Shown: positions 33,313 to 43,009 of the stretch, piece after piece
How positions within the stretch are numbered: position 1 is the first letter of the stretch
Layout of the letters: the number at the start of each line of letters is the position of its first letter
DNA from: Pseudaeromonas sp963677375
Lineage (GTDB): Bacteria; Pseudomonadota; Gammaproteobacteria; Enterobacterales; Aeromonadaceae
Direction: 5' to 3'
Assembly (NCBI GenBank): GCA_963677375.2
Contig: CAXXIF010000003.1
Location: 124,001-188,000, forward strand
DNA: 64,000 nt
Translations under genes and position numbers: made by a program
Notes under the pieces: generated by a model
The model's database searches: none
The model's input: only the letters and a program-made list of their open reading frames with translations
Told to the model about the DNA's origin: nothing

Positions 33313-34614
33313 TTAGCGGAAATTTAACCGATGGCAGGCCTGGATCTGCCGGGCAAACTCCGGTGCGACCCCAGCCTCCTGAGCGAAACGGGGCCACTCG
33401 GCAACGGTGGTCACCACCTCGTCAATGATCGACCGCGCCTCTTTTAGAAAACTGGCGGCCGGACTCAGCAGATCCGGCATCGTAAAGTCATCCCGTTTAC
33501 CATTGAGCGACAGCTGATGGGCATTGACCCAGGGAGAGCCCGGCTTGTAGCTGAAGGCAATATCAAAGGCCGGTGCCAGCTCCCAGCGCTGCCGATCAGC
33601 GAGAATGAAACCAAAGTTCTTGGTATGGTCATCCTGATTACGCGCCACTATGTTGAACACCATCCGCCGATAGAGCTCCAACGCCTGGGCCTTGTTCAAG
33701 CGCAGGGTGCGCATCAGACTGAACAGTTGCTCATAGCTATAACCGCCCGGCGTCTTGTAATCGGCGTGGTCCATGGCACAGAGGGATTGGTAGTGGATCT
33801 TCTGGTTGCCCTGCCGGTCGAAGCGTTTGGTCATGAAATGCGCCCGCTCCCCCTCCAGCAGCAACTCGCAGGGCGAGATGTTGATCCCCGCCGCCTTAGC
33901 CATCAGGTAGTACCCATACTCCATGCGACCAAACCCCTGGGGATCACCGAATGTTTCCCGACCCTGTGCGTGCTCCACGACGCCATCAAACTTCAATAGG
34001 TAGTGCTCAAAACCGGCCGGTAACTCAACCTGACCACTGCGGATCTCGGTTCTGGCGGCATTGATGCCCACCACCGCCTTGGCCCGTGCCCCTCCGGCCG
34101 AGGTGCCGACCTGAAAGATCGCCGCCAGAGCCTGTTGCTCCTCGCCTTGCAGGTGCCGATCTACCAGGTTGCGTTGATCCAGTACCGACTGGGCCATCGC
34201 CACCAGACTATCCAGCTCCAGTGCGCGGGTCGCATTCAGGCTGCGATCCATCGACGGCGCATATTCCAGCGCCCCCATGCCCCGTTTGCCGGTATACAGC
34301 AGACGCTCCAACGCATTGAAGGAGTCCCGGTCCCGGCCATTGCGAGCCAGCCAGGCATCGATCACCGCATTGCCGAAGTCATCCGGCAGGGTATCGGCAA
34401 AGGCTCCCGGCAGGCCGTGATAGGTGGCGCGAGGCAGCGTTGGAAACTGATAAATCCGATTGGAAAGTGGCAACCGGATGGGGCTGATCTCGATGCCGGT
34501 GCGGGTCCAGACCGGATCATATTCGAAGGCACACAGTCCACTCTCGGGCTGATAGGCCAGAGCCCCGACGGTCTGGCCCCACATCTCAACCCGGGCAACC
34601 TGATGGGTTACCAT
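33313..34614 (-). CDS. hipA: HipA-family toxin kinase
   Basis: The 433-residue Ser/Thr kinase toxin has HipA features: a P-loop-like GTSAGGARAKAV at about 170-181, HFMTKRFDR near 259, the catalytic NQDDHTKNFGF at 326-336 and the metal-binding AFDIAFS at 349-355. All key residues appear intact, so it is probably active. HipA kinases phosphorylate aminoacyl-tRNA synthetases such as GltX and cause growth arrest or persistence. It overlaps the upstream antitoxin gene by 7 bases, ensuring coupled translation. Confidence 0.92.
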   Translation of the reverse strand: MVTHQVARVEMWGQTVGALAYQPESGLCAFEYDPVWTRTGIEISPIRLPLSNRIYQFPTLPRATYHGLPGAFADTLPDDFGNAVIDAWLARNGRDRDSFNALERLLYTGKRGMGALEYAPSMDRSLNATRALELDSLVAMAQSVLDQRNLVDRHLQGEEQQALAAIFQVGTSAGGARAKAVVGINAARTEIRSGQVELPAGFEHYLLKFDGVVEHAQGRETFGDPQGFGRMEYGYYLMAKAAGINISPCELLLEGERAHFMTKRFDRQGNQKIHYQSLCAMDHADYKTPGGYSYEQLFSLMRTLRLNKAQALELYRRMVFNIVARNQDDHTKNFGFILADRQRWELAPAFDIAFSYKPGSPWVNAHQLSLNGKRDDFTMPDLLSPAASFLKEARSIIDEVVTTVAEWPRFAQEAGVAPEFARQIQACHRLNFR

Positions 34615-34961
34615 GCCAGCTCCTCATCATCCCGAGGCGTTGCCTCATCGCTAGTTGTGCGCCGACGACTCCCGGCTCGCTGTCGCTTCTTGCCTTCGAG
34701 TTTCAGGAGCGCCATGGGGCTGAAAGGTTGCGGCGGCAAGAAGTTATCCAGCTCATCCAAACACCCCAGCAGCCGCATGATGCCAATCAATACTTCCAGT
34801 TTGGCCTTCCCCTGAATGGCATTTCGGTAGGTGCCCTCGGCAATACCCAGCTCCTGAGCCAGCTCCTTTTGCGGCTTGTTAGCCGCCAAGCGCCTCTGCT
34901 CCAGTCGCAGCCCCAGTTCCTGTGCGATCGCCCGATCGGTCATGCCATACCAGTTACTCAC
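34608..34961 (-). CDS. hipB: HipB-like HTH antitoxin
   Basis: The 117-residue protein has a Cro/CI-type helix-turn-helix (ANKPQKELAQELGIAEGTYRNAIQG) followed by a basic tail (GKKRQRAGSRRR). It begins at a GTG with GGGGG about 8 bases upstream; an ATG six codons later is an alternative. It neutralises HipA and represses the pair. The matching operator array lies immediately upstream at 34981-35126. Confidence 0.88.
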   Translation of the reverse strand: MSNWYGMTDRAIAQELGLRLEQRRLAANKPQKELAQELGIAEGTYRNAIQGKAKLEVLIGIMRLLGCLDELDNFLPPQPFSPMALLKLEGKKRQRAGSRRRTTSDEATPRDDEELAW

Positions 34962-34980
34962 CGTCGCCCCCAGATTTAAG

Positions 34981-35126
34981 CGTCATTTTTTTGATGTTAT
35001 AGGCAATATAATGGATTAACCATCATTAATTTGATGCTTATATATAGAACAAAAATGAAAATCTACAAGCATCAGTTTTTTGATGATTAAAGCCAATATT
35101 AGCCATTTAGCATCATTAATTTGACT
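34981..35126. promoter_or_regulatory. Four HipB-type operator repeats CATCA-N6-TGATG
   Basis: 16-base palindromes lie at 34981-34996 (CGTCATTTTTTTGATG), 35021-35036 (CATCATTAATTTGATG), 35070-35085 (CATCAGTTTTTTGATG) and, imperfectly, 35111-35126 (ending TTGACT). Spacing is 40, 49 and 41 bases, close to whole helical turns, which suits cooperative binding. The block is AT-rich and contains the hipBA promoter. The rest of the gap up to 35461 shows no gene. Confidence 0.75.
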
Positions 35127-35461
35127 TTAAACCATCAGTTATCTTACGCCATGTACCGGCGATGGAATGTACCGCAGGGACTCCAGACCATACCTAAGCT
35201 GGACCTTTCAACGCATAACTGGGACAGAGCCAAACACAAGTAGTCATTCGAGGCAAAATATCGAGTACGGTCACACACGGCACTGACCTCGATCACAAGC
35301 GACCTCAGATGGAGACCAAAGACAGGCTGAGGTGAAAATCGACTTGGCGAAGCGAGTGCCGATTGCTTTAATAGCCAGCCAATGCTCGCCTTGCCCCTAA
35401 GCCTCAACGGCAAAACGAGCCCCCCTTGAATCAGATGCTGGATACAGCAGGAGACCCCTCT

Positions 35462-35749
35462 ATGAGTACTGAAGCACTGGATGATGCCTTTTGGCAACGC
35501 GCCGATGACGTCATCAACCTGGCGAATGAGCAGTGTGAAAAAGCCGACAGCAGTGATGATGTCAGCGCCTCATTGTTATATGCCACCGCCCGTTTCAACG
35601 CCTTCCTGATTGCGGCCACCGCCCGGAGTGCCGGGGATATTCAAAGCGGCAAGGAAGATGCGGTCGCCTACTTCACCGAACAGTATCGCCAGCTGTTGAT
35701 GGATAACCTGGACGACTACATCGAACATTTCGACGAATACAACGCCTGA
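35462..35749 (+). CDS. DUF3144-family small acidic protein
   Basis: The 95-residue, strongly acidic cytosolic protein begins MSTEALDDAFWQRADDVINL and ends DNLDDYIEHFDEYNA, with the ASLLYATARFNAFLIAA core typical of DUF3144. The function is unknown. Start 35462 has AGGAGA upstream. It is monocistronic. Confidence 0.82.
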   Translation: MSTEALDDAFWQRADDVINLANEQCEKADSSDDVSASLLYATARFNAFLIAATARSAGDIQSGKEDAVAYFTEQYRQLLMDNLDDYIEHFDEYNA

Positions 35750-36045
35750 CATCACAACGCCTCTCAACCTCGGGGCATGCCCAGCATGCTCCCCTGTTTT
35801 CTCTGCTCAACCATCCAGCCGTCACGACGTATCCATAGCCCAGACGCATCCTACTCTTAGATGATATGCACGGAATACATGTTCACATAACCAGCAAGTG
35901 ACCCTTCAGATCAATAAACCAGACCGAAATACTGCGCCAATCCGACGAGTCATGACACTATGCGGCGCCGCCGCCAAGCTTAAGAATCGTTTAAGCTAAG
36001 CCTTGTATACTGACCCGCTATTTAATTGCATCGTTGGAGATGAGA

Positions 36046-37959
36046 GTGCCAAATTTGCCCCGCCGCTATGGGTTTCTCTACTGGCTTGCTGCCAGTTACC
36101 TAATATTGAATCTGGTCAGCCGAATTGGCCTGACCTGGATGAGCTGGAGTAAGGGCGCCTTGTCGTTCACCGATCTGCTCTACTCCTATGCCACCGGTCT
36201 GGTTTTCGATATCGCCAGCCTCAGTTATCTGGCAATACCTTTTGTGCTCTGGTTGACCCTGTTCCCGCTGAAATGGCGTAACAACCGGGTCTGGCGAGTC
36301 GCAGGTTGGGCCATGCGCCTGCTGACTATCTTCGCGTTGTTGTTTCAAGTCGCCAGCGAATGGGTCTTTTGGGAGGAATTTGACAGCCGCTTCAACTTCA
36401 TTGCCGTCGATTACCTGGTCTACACCAACGAGGTGATCGGCAATATCCGCCAATCTTATCCCATCGGTTTATGGCTCTCGCTGTGTGCGGTTATGGCCTT
36501 AATCTGGGTTCTGGTCAGCTCCCACTCCCGCATCCGCAGCCAGTTCCCGGAAGCTCTGCAACGGGTCACCAGCAGCAACCTGCGCTGGCCGGTTTTGCTG
36601 GGCACCAGCGGACTGGTTCTGCTGGTGAGCCTGGGACTCAATGCCCAGGATATTAATCAGCGCCCGAATCAGTATGCCAATGAACTGTCGGGGAATGGCC
36701 TGTTCAGTCTGTTTGGCGCCTTCCGCAACAACCAGCTTGATTACCAACGCTTCTACGCCACCATGCCACTGGATCAAGCGGCACGTCTGGTACGAGAGCA
36801 ACTGTCAACGCCGGATGCCCATTTTATCAGCGACAATCCGCAGGATATCCGCCGCACCATTCGTCATGAGGCACCGGAAAAACACCTGAACCTAGTCCTC
36901 ATCACAGTTGAGAGTCTCTCCGCCCAGTACCTGGGCAGCTTCGGCAACAGCAACGGCCTGACCCCGGAGCTCGACAAGCTGGCGAGCCAAGGCATGCTGT
37001 TTACCAACCTGTACGCTACCGGCAACCGCACGGTTCGCGGCCTGGAGGCTCTATCCTTGGCGGTACCGCCGACTCCGGGTCAATCCATTGTTCGTCGGCC
37101 GAACAATGAAAAACTATTTACCCTGGGAACTGTATTCCGGAGCAAGGGATACCAGACTCATTTCCTGTATGGCGGCTACGGCACCTTCGATAACATGAAT
37201 GCCTACTTTGCGGGCAATGATTATCAGGTGCTGGATCGAACGGCCCTGAACAAGGATCAAATCACCCAGGAAAACATCTGGGGTGTAGCCGATGAAGATC
37301 TCTACAGCATGGCATTGCGGGAGTTTGACAAAGAGGCCCAGCAAGGGCGCCCCTTCTTCGCTCATCTGATGACCACCAGCAATCACAGGCCCTATACCTT
37401 CCCGGATAACCGCATTGACCGTCCGCAAGGAAAGCGGGAAAGCGCCGTCAAATACACCGACTGGGCTATCGGCGATTTCTTGCGCCGTGCCCAGAAACAA
37501 GCCTGGGCCAAAGACACTGTGTTTGTCATCATCGCGGATCACTGTGCGTCCAGCGCCGGCAAGACGGCCATTCCGGTGACGGGTTATCATATTCCTATGA
37601 TCATCTGGTCCCCTGACCACATAGCGCCGCAGCGAGTGGACCGTCTGGTCAGCCAGATGGACGTAGCCCCGACGCTATTGGGCCTGCTGAACTTCAACTA
37701 CACCTCACAGTTCCTCGGTCAAGATGTGTTCGCCACCCCGACCGGACCGGAGCGGGCCTTCATTGCCACCTATCAGGGGCTGGGTTATCTGAAACAGGAT
37801 CATCTGAGCATCCTGAATCCGAAGAAAAAACCAACCACAGAGGCTGTCGGTGAACAGGCGCCGACCATTGATGAGGCTCGACATCAACAGGAAGCCATCG
37901 CCTGGTACGAATTTGCCAGTCACCTGTTTGCCACTGGGCAAATGAAGGCCAAACCCTGA
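36046..37959 (+). CDS. LtaS-like sulfatase-fold phosphotransferase
   Basis: The 637-residue inner-membrane protein has about five helices in residues 1-210. A large periplasmic alkaline-phosphatase-fold domain follows, with LITVESLSAQYLG (metal site), the catalytic threonine in GNRTVRGLEA, FLYGGYGTFDN and VIIADHCAS near the end. The family transfers phosphoglycerol or related head groups from lipids to glycans or polymers. I take the GTG at 36046 as start because GGAG stands 6 bases upstream; ATG 36040 abuts that sequence. TATACT near 36005 may be its -10. Confidence 0.85.
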   Translation: MPNLPRRYGFLYWLAASYLILNLVSRIGLTWMSWSKGALSFTDLLYSYATGLVFDIASLSYLAIPFVLWLTLFPLKWRNNRVWRVAGWAMRLLTIFALLFQVASEWVFWEEFDSRFNFIAVDYLVYTNEVIGNIRQSYPIGLWLSLCAVMALIWVLVSSHSRIRSQFPEALQRVTSSNLRWPVLLGTSGLVLLVSLGLNAQDINQRPNQYANELSGNGLFSLFGAFRNNQLDYQRFYATMPLDQAARLVREQLSTPDAHFISDNPQDIRRTIRHEAPEKHLNLVLITVESLSAQYLGSFGNSNGLTPELDKLASQGMLFTNLYATGNRTVRGLEALSLAVPPTPGQSIVRRPNNEKLFTLGTVFRSKGYQTHFLYGGYGTFDNMNAYFAGNDYQVLDRTALNKDQITQENIWGVADEDLYSMALREFDKEAQQGRPFFAHLMTTSNHRPYTFPDNRIDRPQGKRESAVKYTDWAIGDFLRRAQKQAWAKDTVFVIIADHCASSAGKTAIPVTGYHIPMIIWSPDHIAPQRVDRLVSQMDVAPTLLGLLNFNYTSQFLGQDVFATPTGPERAFIATYQGLGYLKQDHLSILNPKKKPTTEAVGEQAPTIDEARHQQEAIAWYEFASHLFATGQMKAKP

Positions 37960-37995
37960 TCGGTTCAACGCTGAGCCAACTCGGGTATCGAGCAT

Positions 37996-38026
37996 AAAAA
38001 AACCGGAGCCTTGCGCTCCGGTTTTT
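37996..38026. terminator. Bidirectional terminator after the LtaS-like gene
   Basis: AAAAAACCGGAGC / GCTCCGGTTTTT has A and T tracts on both sides. It serves the LtaS-like gene and the convergent gene at 38114. Confidence 0.88.
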
Positions 38027-38113
38027 CATGGCTCCACAGCGCCATCCCTGGCGGAGGGTCAGCTTAGTGCCACCTGTCGCTGTGGTGAGTGATCTGCTAT
38101 TCGGAACAGGTAG

Positions 38114-38869
38114 TTAGGGTTGTTGGCTACAGTGGTAGTGTTTGTCACCTTGTGTCCACTCAGCTCCGCCCTTCAGTTCGTGAAAGTTCACTCCTTCCCC
38201 TTCAAAATTGACGCCACCGCTGGTCGGACGCATCCAGGTTTCCAAGCGTTGAGACGCCTGCTGCAGTATCAACAGCGGGGGATTAGTCGCGTAAAAGCTC
38301 GCCAGCAACGGCGGCTCCAAACCCTCGCAGCTGTAACGAATGGGTCCTTCAACTGGTACCAGCGCAAACTGCGCCTGCAACTGGGCAATCCGCTCCAGAT
38401 AGGCAAACTCCAGACACATTTTGATGTCCTGAGCCTGACGGCAAGCATCGCGATGGGTGACCCAGAGCGCCTGTTCGGCGGCCACATCAACGCCCGGCCA
38501 TTGCGGCTGCTTGTCGGCCACACGGGCTAACAGGTCATCCAACTGCTGGATCAGGGCCACCTGCACCGGACGCTCGCACTGATATTTCTCGAACGTATCT
38601 TTGGGGATCTGTTTGCAGCTTTCTCGCAGGTGCTGGTCCCGAGCCGAATCCTGAGCCTTGCGCTCCTCAGCGGTCAACCCCTTGGGCAACTGGGCCTCGG
38701 TCAAGGGAATCGCCAGATCGACGCCGGGTTGTGCCGCCATGGCGGCGCTCACGGCTTCACGGGCGGTCGGAGTCGGAGCAGCAGCCTCGGCCGCCTCACA
38801 GGCCCCCACTACCAGCCCGCCTAACCCGACGATCAACAACGGCGTCCCGATCAAGGTGCGGAAACTCAT
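38114..38869 (-). CDS. Secreted LprI/MliC-like protein (possible lysozyme inhibitor)
   Basis: The 251-residue precursor has a signal peptide; a cysteine in VGACEAAEAA could be a lipoprotein site, though the lipobox is imperfect. The middle (about 75-165) has the cysteine pattern and WVTHRDACRQAQDIKMCLEFAY stretch of LprI/DUF1311 domains. The C-terminal 85 residues (RYSCEGLEPPLLASFYATNP, GGVNFEGEGVNFH, GDKHYHC) resemble MliC-type C-type lysozyme inhibitors. Both domain types inhibit host lysozymes in other bacteria. Their fusion here would be a periplasmic protection factor; this role is inferred. Confidence 0.65.
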   Translation of the reverse strand: MSFRTLIGTPLLIVGLGGLVVGACEAAEAAAPTPTAREAVSAAMAAQPGVDLAIPLTEAQLPKGLTAEERKAQDSARDQHLRESCKQIPKDTFEKYQCERPVQVALIQQLDDLLARVADKQPQWPGVDVAAEQALWVTHRDACRQAQDIKMCLEFAYLERIAQLQAQFALVPVEGPIRYSCEGLEPPLLASFYATNPPLLILQQASQRLETWMRPTSGGVNFEGEGVNFHELKGGAEWTQGDKHYHCSQQP

Positions 38870-39161
38870 GGCAACTCCTTAGTCATTTATCTTCAAGAGA
38901 ACAGGCCTCAACGGGCGCTAGAGTACACGGATTAAAGCAAAGATGGCAAAGCCTTCCCGACGCACGCCAACCCCAGGTCAGTGATGAGAGTCATCCGGAG
39001 GTGACATCCCGTAGTGCCATGCCAGTCCGGTAGCGCAACAACGGACGGCCAGGACTTTTGAGTCATTTTTCGGCGCTGATCGCAATCTTGCTGACGGATT
39101 AATCCATCCCCGCAATTCTCTGCGCCAGATCAATAAAACGGCGAGGCGCTTTGCGGTTAAA

Positions 39162-39208
39162 TACCCACATCTTGATGCCGTACTCTCTTTGGCACCTATA
39201 TATAGTGT
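39162..39208 (+). promoter_or_regulatory. NrdR box(es) upstream of nrdD
   Basis: CACCTATATATAGTGT at 39193-39208 matches the NrdR consensus (acaCtATATaTaGtGt) closely. A weaker copy, TACCCACATCTTGATG at 39162-39177, lies exactly 31 bases upstream, the usual three-turn spacing of paired NrdR boxes. The rest of the 38870-39353 gap contains nothing else I can support. Confidence 0.65.
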
Positions 39209-39353
39209 TCACATCCGAACACCACACATCACGGGAATGCAGTCGCCATGCGGGATCCAGCGCGGACCCTGGCGTTTTGCTGCATAAGGACTGGCCTGTC
39301 GATCCCTGGTCAGCCGTCAGCAACAGGGATCTTTTGAAATCAGGAGCGATATC

Positions 39354-41471
39354 GTGAAACCGGTTATCATTAAGCGGGATGGCTGTCGTGTGCCCTTCAA
39401 TGGCATGCGCATCATCGAAGCCGTCGCCAAGTCTGCCGAAGCCGTCGGCGTGAAAGACCTGGCCTACTGCGCCAGCGTGGCCGATCAGATTGCCCAGCAA
39501 CTGGCAAACCAGAACGAAGTAGCCATTCACGATATCCAGAACATGGTCGAAAACCTGCTGATGGCGGGTGAGCATAAAGAGATGGCCCGGGCCTATATCG
39601 AATATCGGCATGATCGCGACATGGCACGAGAGAAACAGGGTCGCCTGAGCCAGGAAATCCGCGGTCTGATCGAGCAGAGCAATGCCGATCTGCTCAACGA
39701 AAATGCCAACAAAGACAGCAAGGTGATCCCCACCCAGCGGGATCTGCTGGCCGGTATCGTCGCCAAGCACTACGCCAAACAATACATGTTGCCCCGGGAT
39801 GTGGTGCAAGCCCACGAGCGCGGTGAACTGCACTTCCATGATCTGGACTACTCCCCCTTCTTCCCGATGTTCAACTGCATGCTCATCGACTTGCATGGCA
39901 TGCTGACTCACGGCTTCAAAATGGGCAATGCCGAGATCGATACGCCCAAGTCGATCAGCACCGCCACCGCTGTCACGGCGCAGATCATCGCCCAGGTCGC
40001 CAGCCATATCTATGGCGGCACCACCATCAACCGCATCGATGAAGTGCTGGCCCCCTATGTGACCATCAGCTACCAGAAGCATAAAGAAGTGGCCGAGGAG
40101 TGGCAGATCCCCGACGTGGAAGGTTTTGCCCGCTCCAGAACCGAAAAAGAGTGTTACGACGCCTTCCAGTCCCTGGAATATGAAGTGAACACCCTGCACA
40201 CCGCCAACGGTCAGACCCCCTTCGTCACCTTCGGCTTCGGTCTGGGAACCAGTTGGGAGTCCAAACTGATCCAGGAGTCCATCCTCAAGAATCGCATCTC
40301 AGGTCTGGGCAAAAACAAGAAGACGGCCGTGTTCCCCAAGCTGGTGTTTGCCATCCAGGATGGTCTGAACCACAAGGCAGGCGACCCGCACTATGACATC
40401 AAACGGCTGGCACTGGAGTGTGCCTCCAAGCGCATGTATCCGGACATCCTCAATTACGACCAGGTGGTCAAGGTCACGGGCTCCTTCAAGACGCCCATGG
40501 GCTGCCGCAGCTTCCTCGGTGTGTATGAGGAAGATGGAAAGATGATCCATGAGGGACGTAACAATCTCGGCGTGGTCAGCCTGAACCTGCCGCGGATTGC
40601 CCTGGAAGCCCGCGATGAAGCCCACTTCTTTGACTTGCTGGATGGTCGTCTGCGCTTGGCCAGAAAGGCGCTGATGGCCCGCATCGAACGGCTCGAAGGC
40701 GTCAAGGCCCGGGTCGCCCCTATCCTGTATATGGAAGGAGCCTGCGGCGTGCGCTTGAAGGCCGATGACAACGTCAGCGAGATCTTCAAACATGGTCGGG
40801 CCTCGATTTCCCTGGGCTTCATCGGGATCAACGAGACCATCAATGCCCTGTATGGTCACGACCGGCATCTGTTTGATGACGCCACCCTGCGCGAGAAGGG
40901 CGTCCAGATTGTCCAGACCCTGCGCGATGCGGTGGAAGCCTGGAAAGCCGAGACTGGCTATGGCTTCAGCTTGTACAGTACCCCCAGCGAAAACCTCTGC
41001 ACCCGCTTCTGCAAGCTGGATACCCGGGAGTTCGGCGTGGTCGCGGGTGTCACCGACAAGGGGTACTACACCAACAGCTTCCATCTGGATGTCGAGAAGA
41101 AAGTCGATCCCTATGCCAAGCTGGACTTCGAGATGGCTTACCCGCCACTCGCCAGCGGCGGATTCATCTGCTATGGCGAATATCCGAATATCCAGCACAA
41201 TCTGGAAGCTCTGGAAAACGTCTGGGACTACAGCTATAGCCGAGTACCCTATTACGGGACCAACACCCCGATTGATGAGTGTTACGAGTGCGGCTTTACC
41301 GGTGAGTTTGAATGTACCAGCAAGGGGTTTACCTGCCCGAAGTGCGGGAATCATGACTCCACCAAGGTCTCGGTTACTCGTCGGGTCTGTGGCTACCTCG
41401 GCAGCCCGGATGCCCGCCCGTTCAACAGCGGCAAGCAAGAAGAGGTTAAGCGTCGGGTGAAGCATCTGTAA
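39354..41471 (+). CDS. nrdD: Anaerobic ribonucleoside-triphosphate reductase
   Basis: This 705-residue class III reductase makes dNTPs without oxygen. An N-terminal ATP-cone (PVIIKRDGCRVPFNGMRIIE) is followed by the glycyl-radical barrel. The zinc site is CYECGFTGEFECTSKGFTCPKCG-like, with four cysteines near 642-665. The radical glycine lies in RRVCGYLGSPDARPF near the C-terminus. NrdG, encoded at 42097, would generate the radical; an unrelated DUF805 gene on the other strand separates the two. A NrdR-type box stands upstream. Confidence 0.97.
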   Translation: MKPVIIKRDGCRVPFNGMRIIEAVAKSAEAVGVKDLAYCASVADQIAQQLANQNEVAIHDIQNMVENLLMAGEHKEMARAYIEYRHDRDMAREKQGRLSQEIRGLIEQSNADLLNENANKDSKVIPTQRDLLAGIVAKHYAKQYMLPRDVVQAHERGELHFHDLDYSPFFPMFNCMLIDLHGMLTHGFKMGNAEIDTPKSISTATAVTAQIIAQVASHIYGGTTINRIDEVLAPYVTISYQKHKEVAEEWQIPDVEGFARSRTEKECYDAFQSLEYEVNTLHTANGQTPFVTFGFGLGTSWESKLIQESILKNRISGLGKNKKTAVFPKLVFAIQDGLNHKAGDPHYDIKRLALECASKRMYPDILNYDQVVKVTGSFKTPMGCRSFLGVYEEDGKMIHEGRNNLGVVSLNLPRIALEARDEAHFFDLLDGRLRLARKALMARIERLEGVKARVAPILYMEGACGVRLKADDNVSEIFKHGRASISLGFIGINETINALYGHDRHLFDDATLREKGVQIVQTLRDAVEAWKAETGYGFSLYSTPSENLCTRFCKLDTREFGVVAGVTDKGYYTNSFHLDVEKKVDPYAKLDFEMAYPPLASGGFICYGEYPNIQHNLEALENVWDYSYSRVPYYGTNTPIDECYECGFTGEFECTSKGFTCPKCGNHDSTKVSVTRRVCGYLGSPDARPFNSGKQEEVKRRVKHL

Positions 41472-41490
41472 TGCCCCAAACTGGATACAA

Positions 41491-41523
41491 CAAGGGCGCC
41501 CTGATGGCGCCCTTGGTTTTTAC
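41491..41523 (+). terminator. Rho-independent terminator of nrdD
   Basis: AAGGGCGCC / GGCGCCCTT followed by GGTTTTT. It separates nrdD from the convergent DUF805 gene. Confidence 0.85.
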
Positions 41524-41535
41524 ATTCAGGCAAAC

Positions 41536-41889
41536 TTATTCTGCAGCCAGCTTAGGATCAGCACCGAAGCGGTTCTCTTCACGGTTTCCTTCGAAGCAGA
41601 AAAACACCAGTAGCACGATTGGCCCAACCAGCGGGATCAGTCCCAGCAGCAACCACCAGCCGGAGCGGTCGGTGTCGTGCAAACGGCGCACACTGACGGC
41701 CAGACTTGGCAGCAACACGCCCAAGGAGTACAGAGCACCCAGCACAGGAGCGGTACCGATGACACCATCCACCACACCCAACACTATGGAGGCGATCACG
41801 CTGAACAATACGAACATCCAGTACTCGGTACGACGGGCACGACCACTAAAAGTGACATATTTTTTCAAAACTTCGATATACCAGTTCAT
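41536..41889 (-). CDS. DUF805 family inner-membrane protein
   Basis: The 117-residue protein has three or four hydrophobic segments. The family signature is visible as YVTFSGRARRTEYWMF at the N-terminus and SVRRLHDTDRSGWWLLL in the middle. It belongs to the YhaH/YhaI group of unknown function. It lies on the opposite strand between nrdD and nrdG. Confidence 0.9.
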   Translation of the reverse strand: MNWYIEVLKKYVTFSGRARRTEYWMFVLFSVIASIVLGVVDGVIGTAPVLGALYSLGVLLPSLAVSVRRLHDTDRSGWWLLLGLIPLVGPIVLLVFFCFEGNREENRFGADPKLAAE

Positions 41890-42096
41890 TTCTGAGCATC
41901 CCTTTTTTTGATTATGTGTCGCGATCGACTGATCGCTCCCTGATCCAGTTCATACCCAATAGGTGACCGCGATCAGGATTATGGTAACAAGGTGTAACAA
42001 ACAATTCCATTTGGCGCCGCTCAAGTTGTGAAGCCAGCCGTGCTAGAATGGCTGCCGGTCTCCTGCTCAAGGGCACCAGCGTTATGAGGACGAGTC

Positions 42097-42615
42097 ATGC
42101 ACTACCACCACTATTATCCGATTGATGTGGTCAATGGCCCTGGTACTCGCTGTACCCTGTTTGTTTCGGGTTGCGAACACCAGTGCAAGGGCTGCTATAA
42201 CCAGTCCACCTGGCGGTTGGATTCCGGACACCCGTTTACCGATGCCATGAGTGACCAGATCATTGCTGACCTGAACCATCCCCAGATCAAACGACGGGGA
42301 CTTAGTCTCTCCGGCGGCGACCCCCTGCATCCGGCCAACCTGCAGGCTGTGCTGGCACTGGTGACCCGAGTACGGCAGGAGTGTCCGGGCAAGGATATCT
42401 GGTGCTGGACCGGCTATACCCTGGCCGAGCTAACCCCGGAGCAACTCGCGGTAGTCGCGCTGGTGGATACCCTAATTGACGGCAAATTTATCAAGGAGCT
42501 GGCGGATCCGAGCCTGGTCTGGCACGGTAGCAGCAACCAGCAGATTCACCCGTTCGATCGCCGCCACGCCTGGTGGAATGCACCCTCTATTCGCGGAGAT
42601 ATGCCATGTTCATGA
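42097..42615 (+). CDS. nrdG: Anaerobic ribonucleotide reductase activating protein
   Basis: This 172-residue radical-SAM activase installs the glycyl radical on NrdD. It has CX3CX2C in CEHQCKGCYNQ, the SAM motif LSGGDPL and the conserved WHGSSNQ. It is somewhat longer than the usual 155 residues because of a C-terminal extension (HAWWNAPSIRGDMPCS) that overlaps the start of the HlyU-like gene. Confidence 0.95.
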   Translation: MHYHHYYPIDVVNGPGTRCTLFVSGCEHQCKGCYNQSTWRLDSGHPFTDAMSDQIIADLNHPQIKRRGLSLSGGDPLHPANLQAVLALVTRVRQECPGKDIWCWTGYTLAELTPEQLAVVALVDTLIDGKFIKELADPSLVWHGSSNQQIHPFDRRHAWWNAPSIRGDMPCS

Positions 42616-42908
42616 AGTTATTGCGTCGCCTGTTCGGTGCAACCGAGCAACCAGCCGGCGCCGGAGCACAGCCCACCAGTACGGTGGAACCCATCGAACA
42701 TGAAGGATTTTTGATCTACCCGGAGCCACAACGTGAAGGCAGCCAATATCGTCTGGCCGGACGTATCTGCAAGCAGGTGGAGGGCGAGCTGAAGACTCAT
42801 CTGTTTATCCGTTCGGATATCATCAGCGATAAGGAAGAGGCCTGTCGGCTGATGGTGGAGAAAGCCAAAAACTTTATCCTGCATACCCAGGGCGATATTT
42901 TCCGCTAA
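42606..42908 (+). CDS. HlyU-family protein
   Basis: The 100-residue protein has the HlyU-domain core (EHEGFLIYPEPQREGSQYRLAGRI, FIRSDIISDKEEA, LMVEKAKNFI). The Vibrio HlyU transcription factor is an ArsR-type protein and differs; this domain family shares the name only and has no firmly known function. It overlaps the nrdG end by 10 bases, so it is cotranscribed. Confidence 0.75.
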   Translation: MFMKLLRRLFGATEQPAGAGAQPTSTVEPIEHEGFLIYPEPQREGSQYRLAGRICKQVEGELKTHLFIRSDIISDKEEACRLMVEKAKNFILHTQGDIFR

Positions 42909-43009
42909 CCCGTGGCAGCGCGCCCCCACCTGCCAACGGCCGGGTTTCCCCGGCCGATACTGAACACTCGGGCTCTACAACCCCATCTCTGAGGCTCGTC
43001 AGGAAACAG

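Noticed and set aside
35144..35497. A 117-codon leftward frame between hipB and the DUF3144 gene
   Set aside because: No ribosome site, odd composition, and it overlaps the 5' end of the DUF3144 gene; no support as a gene.
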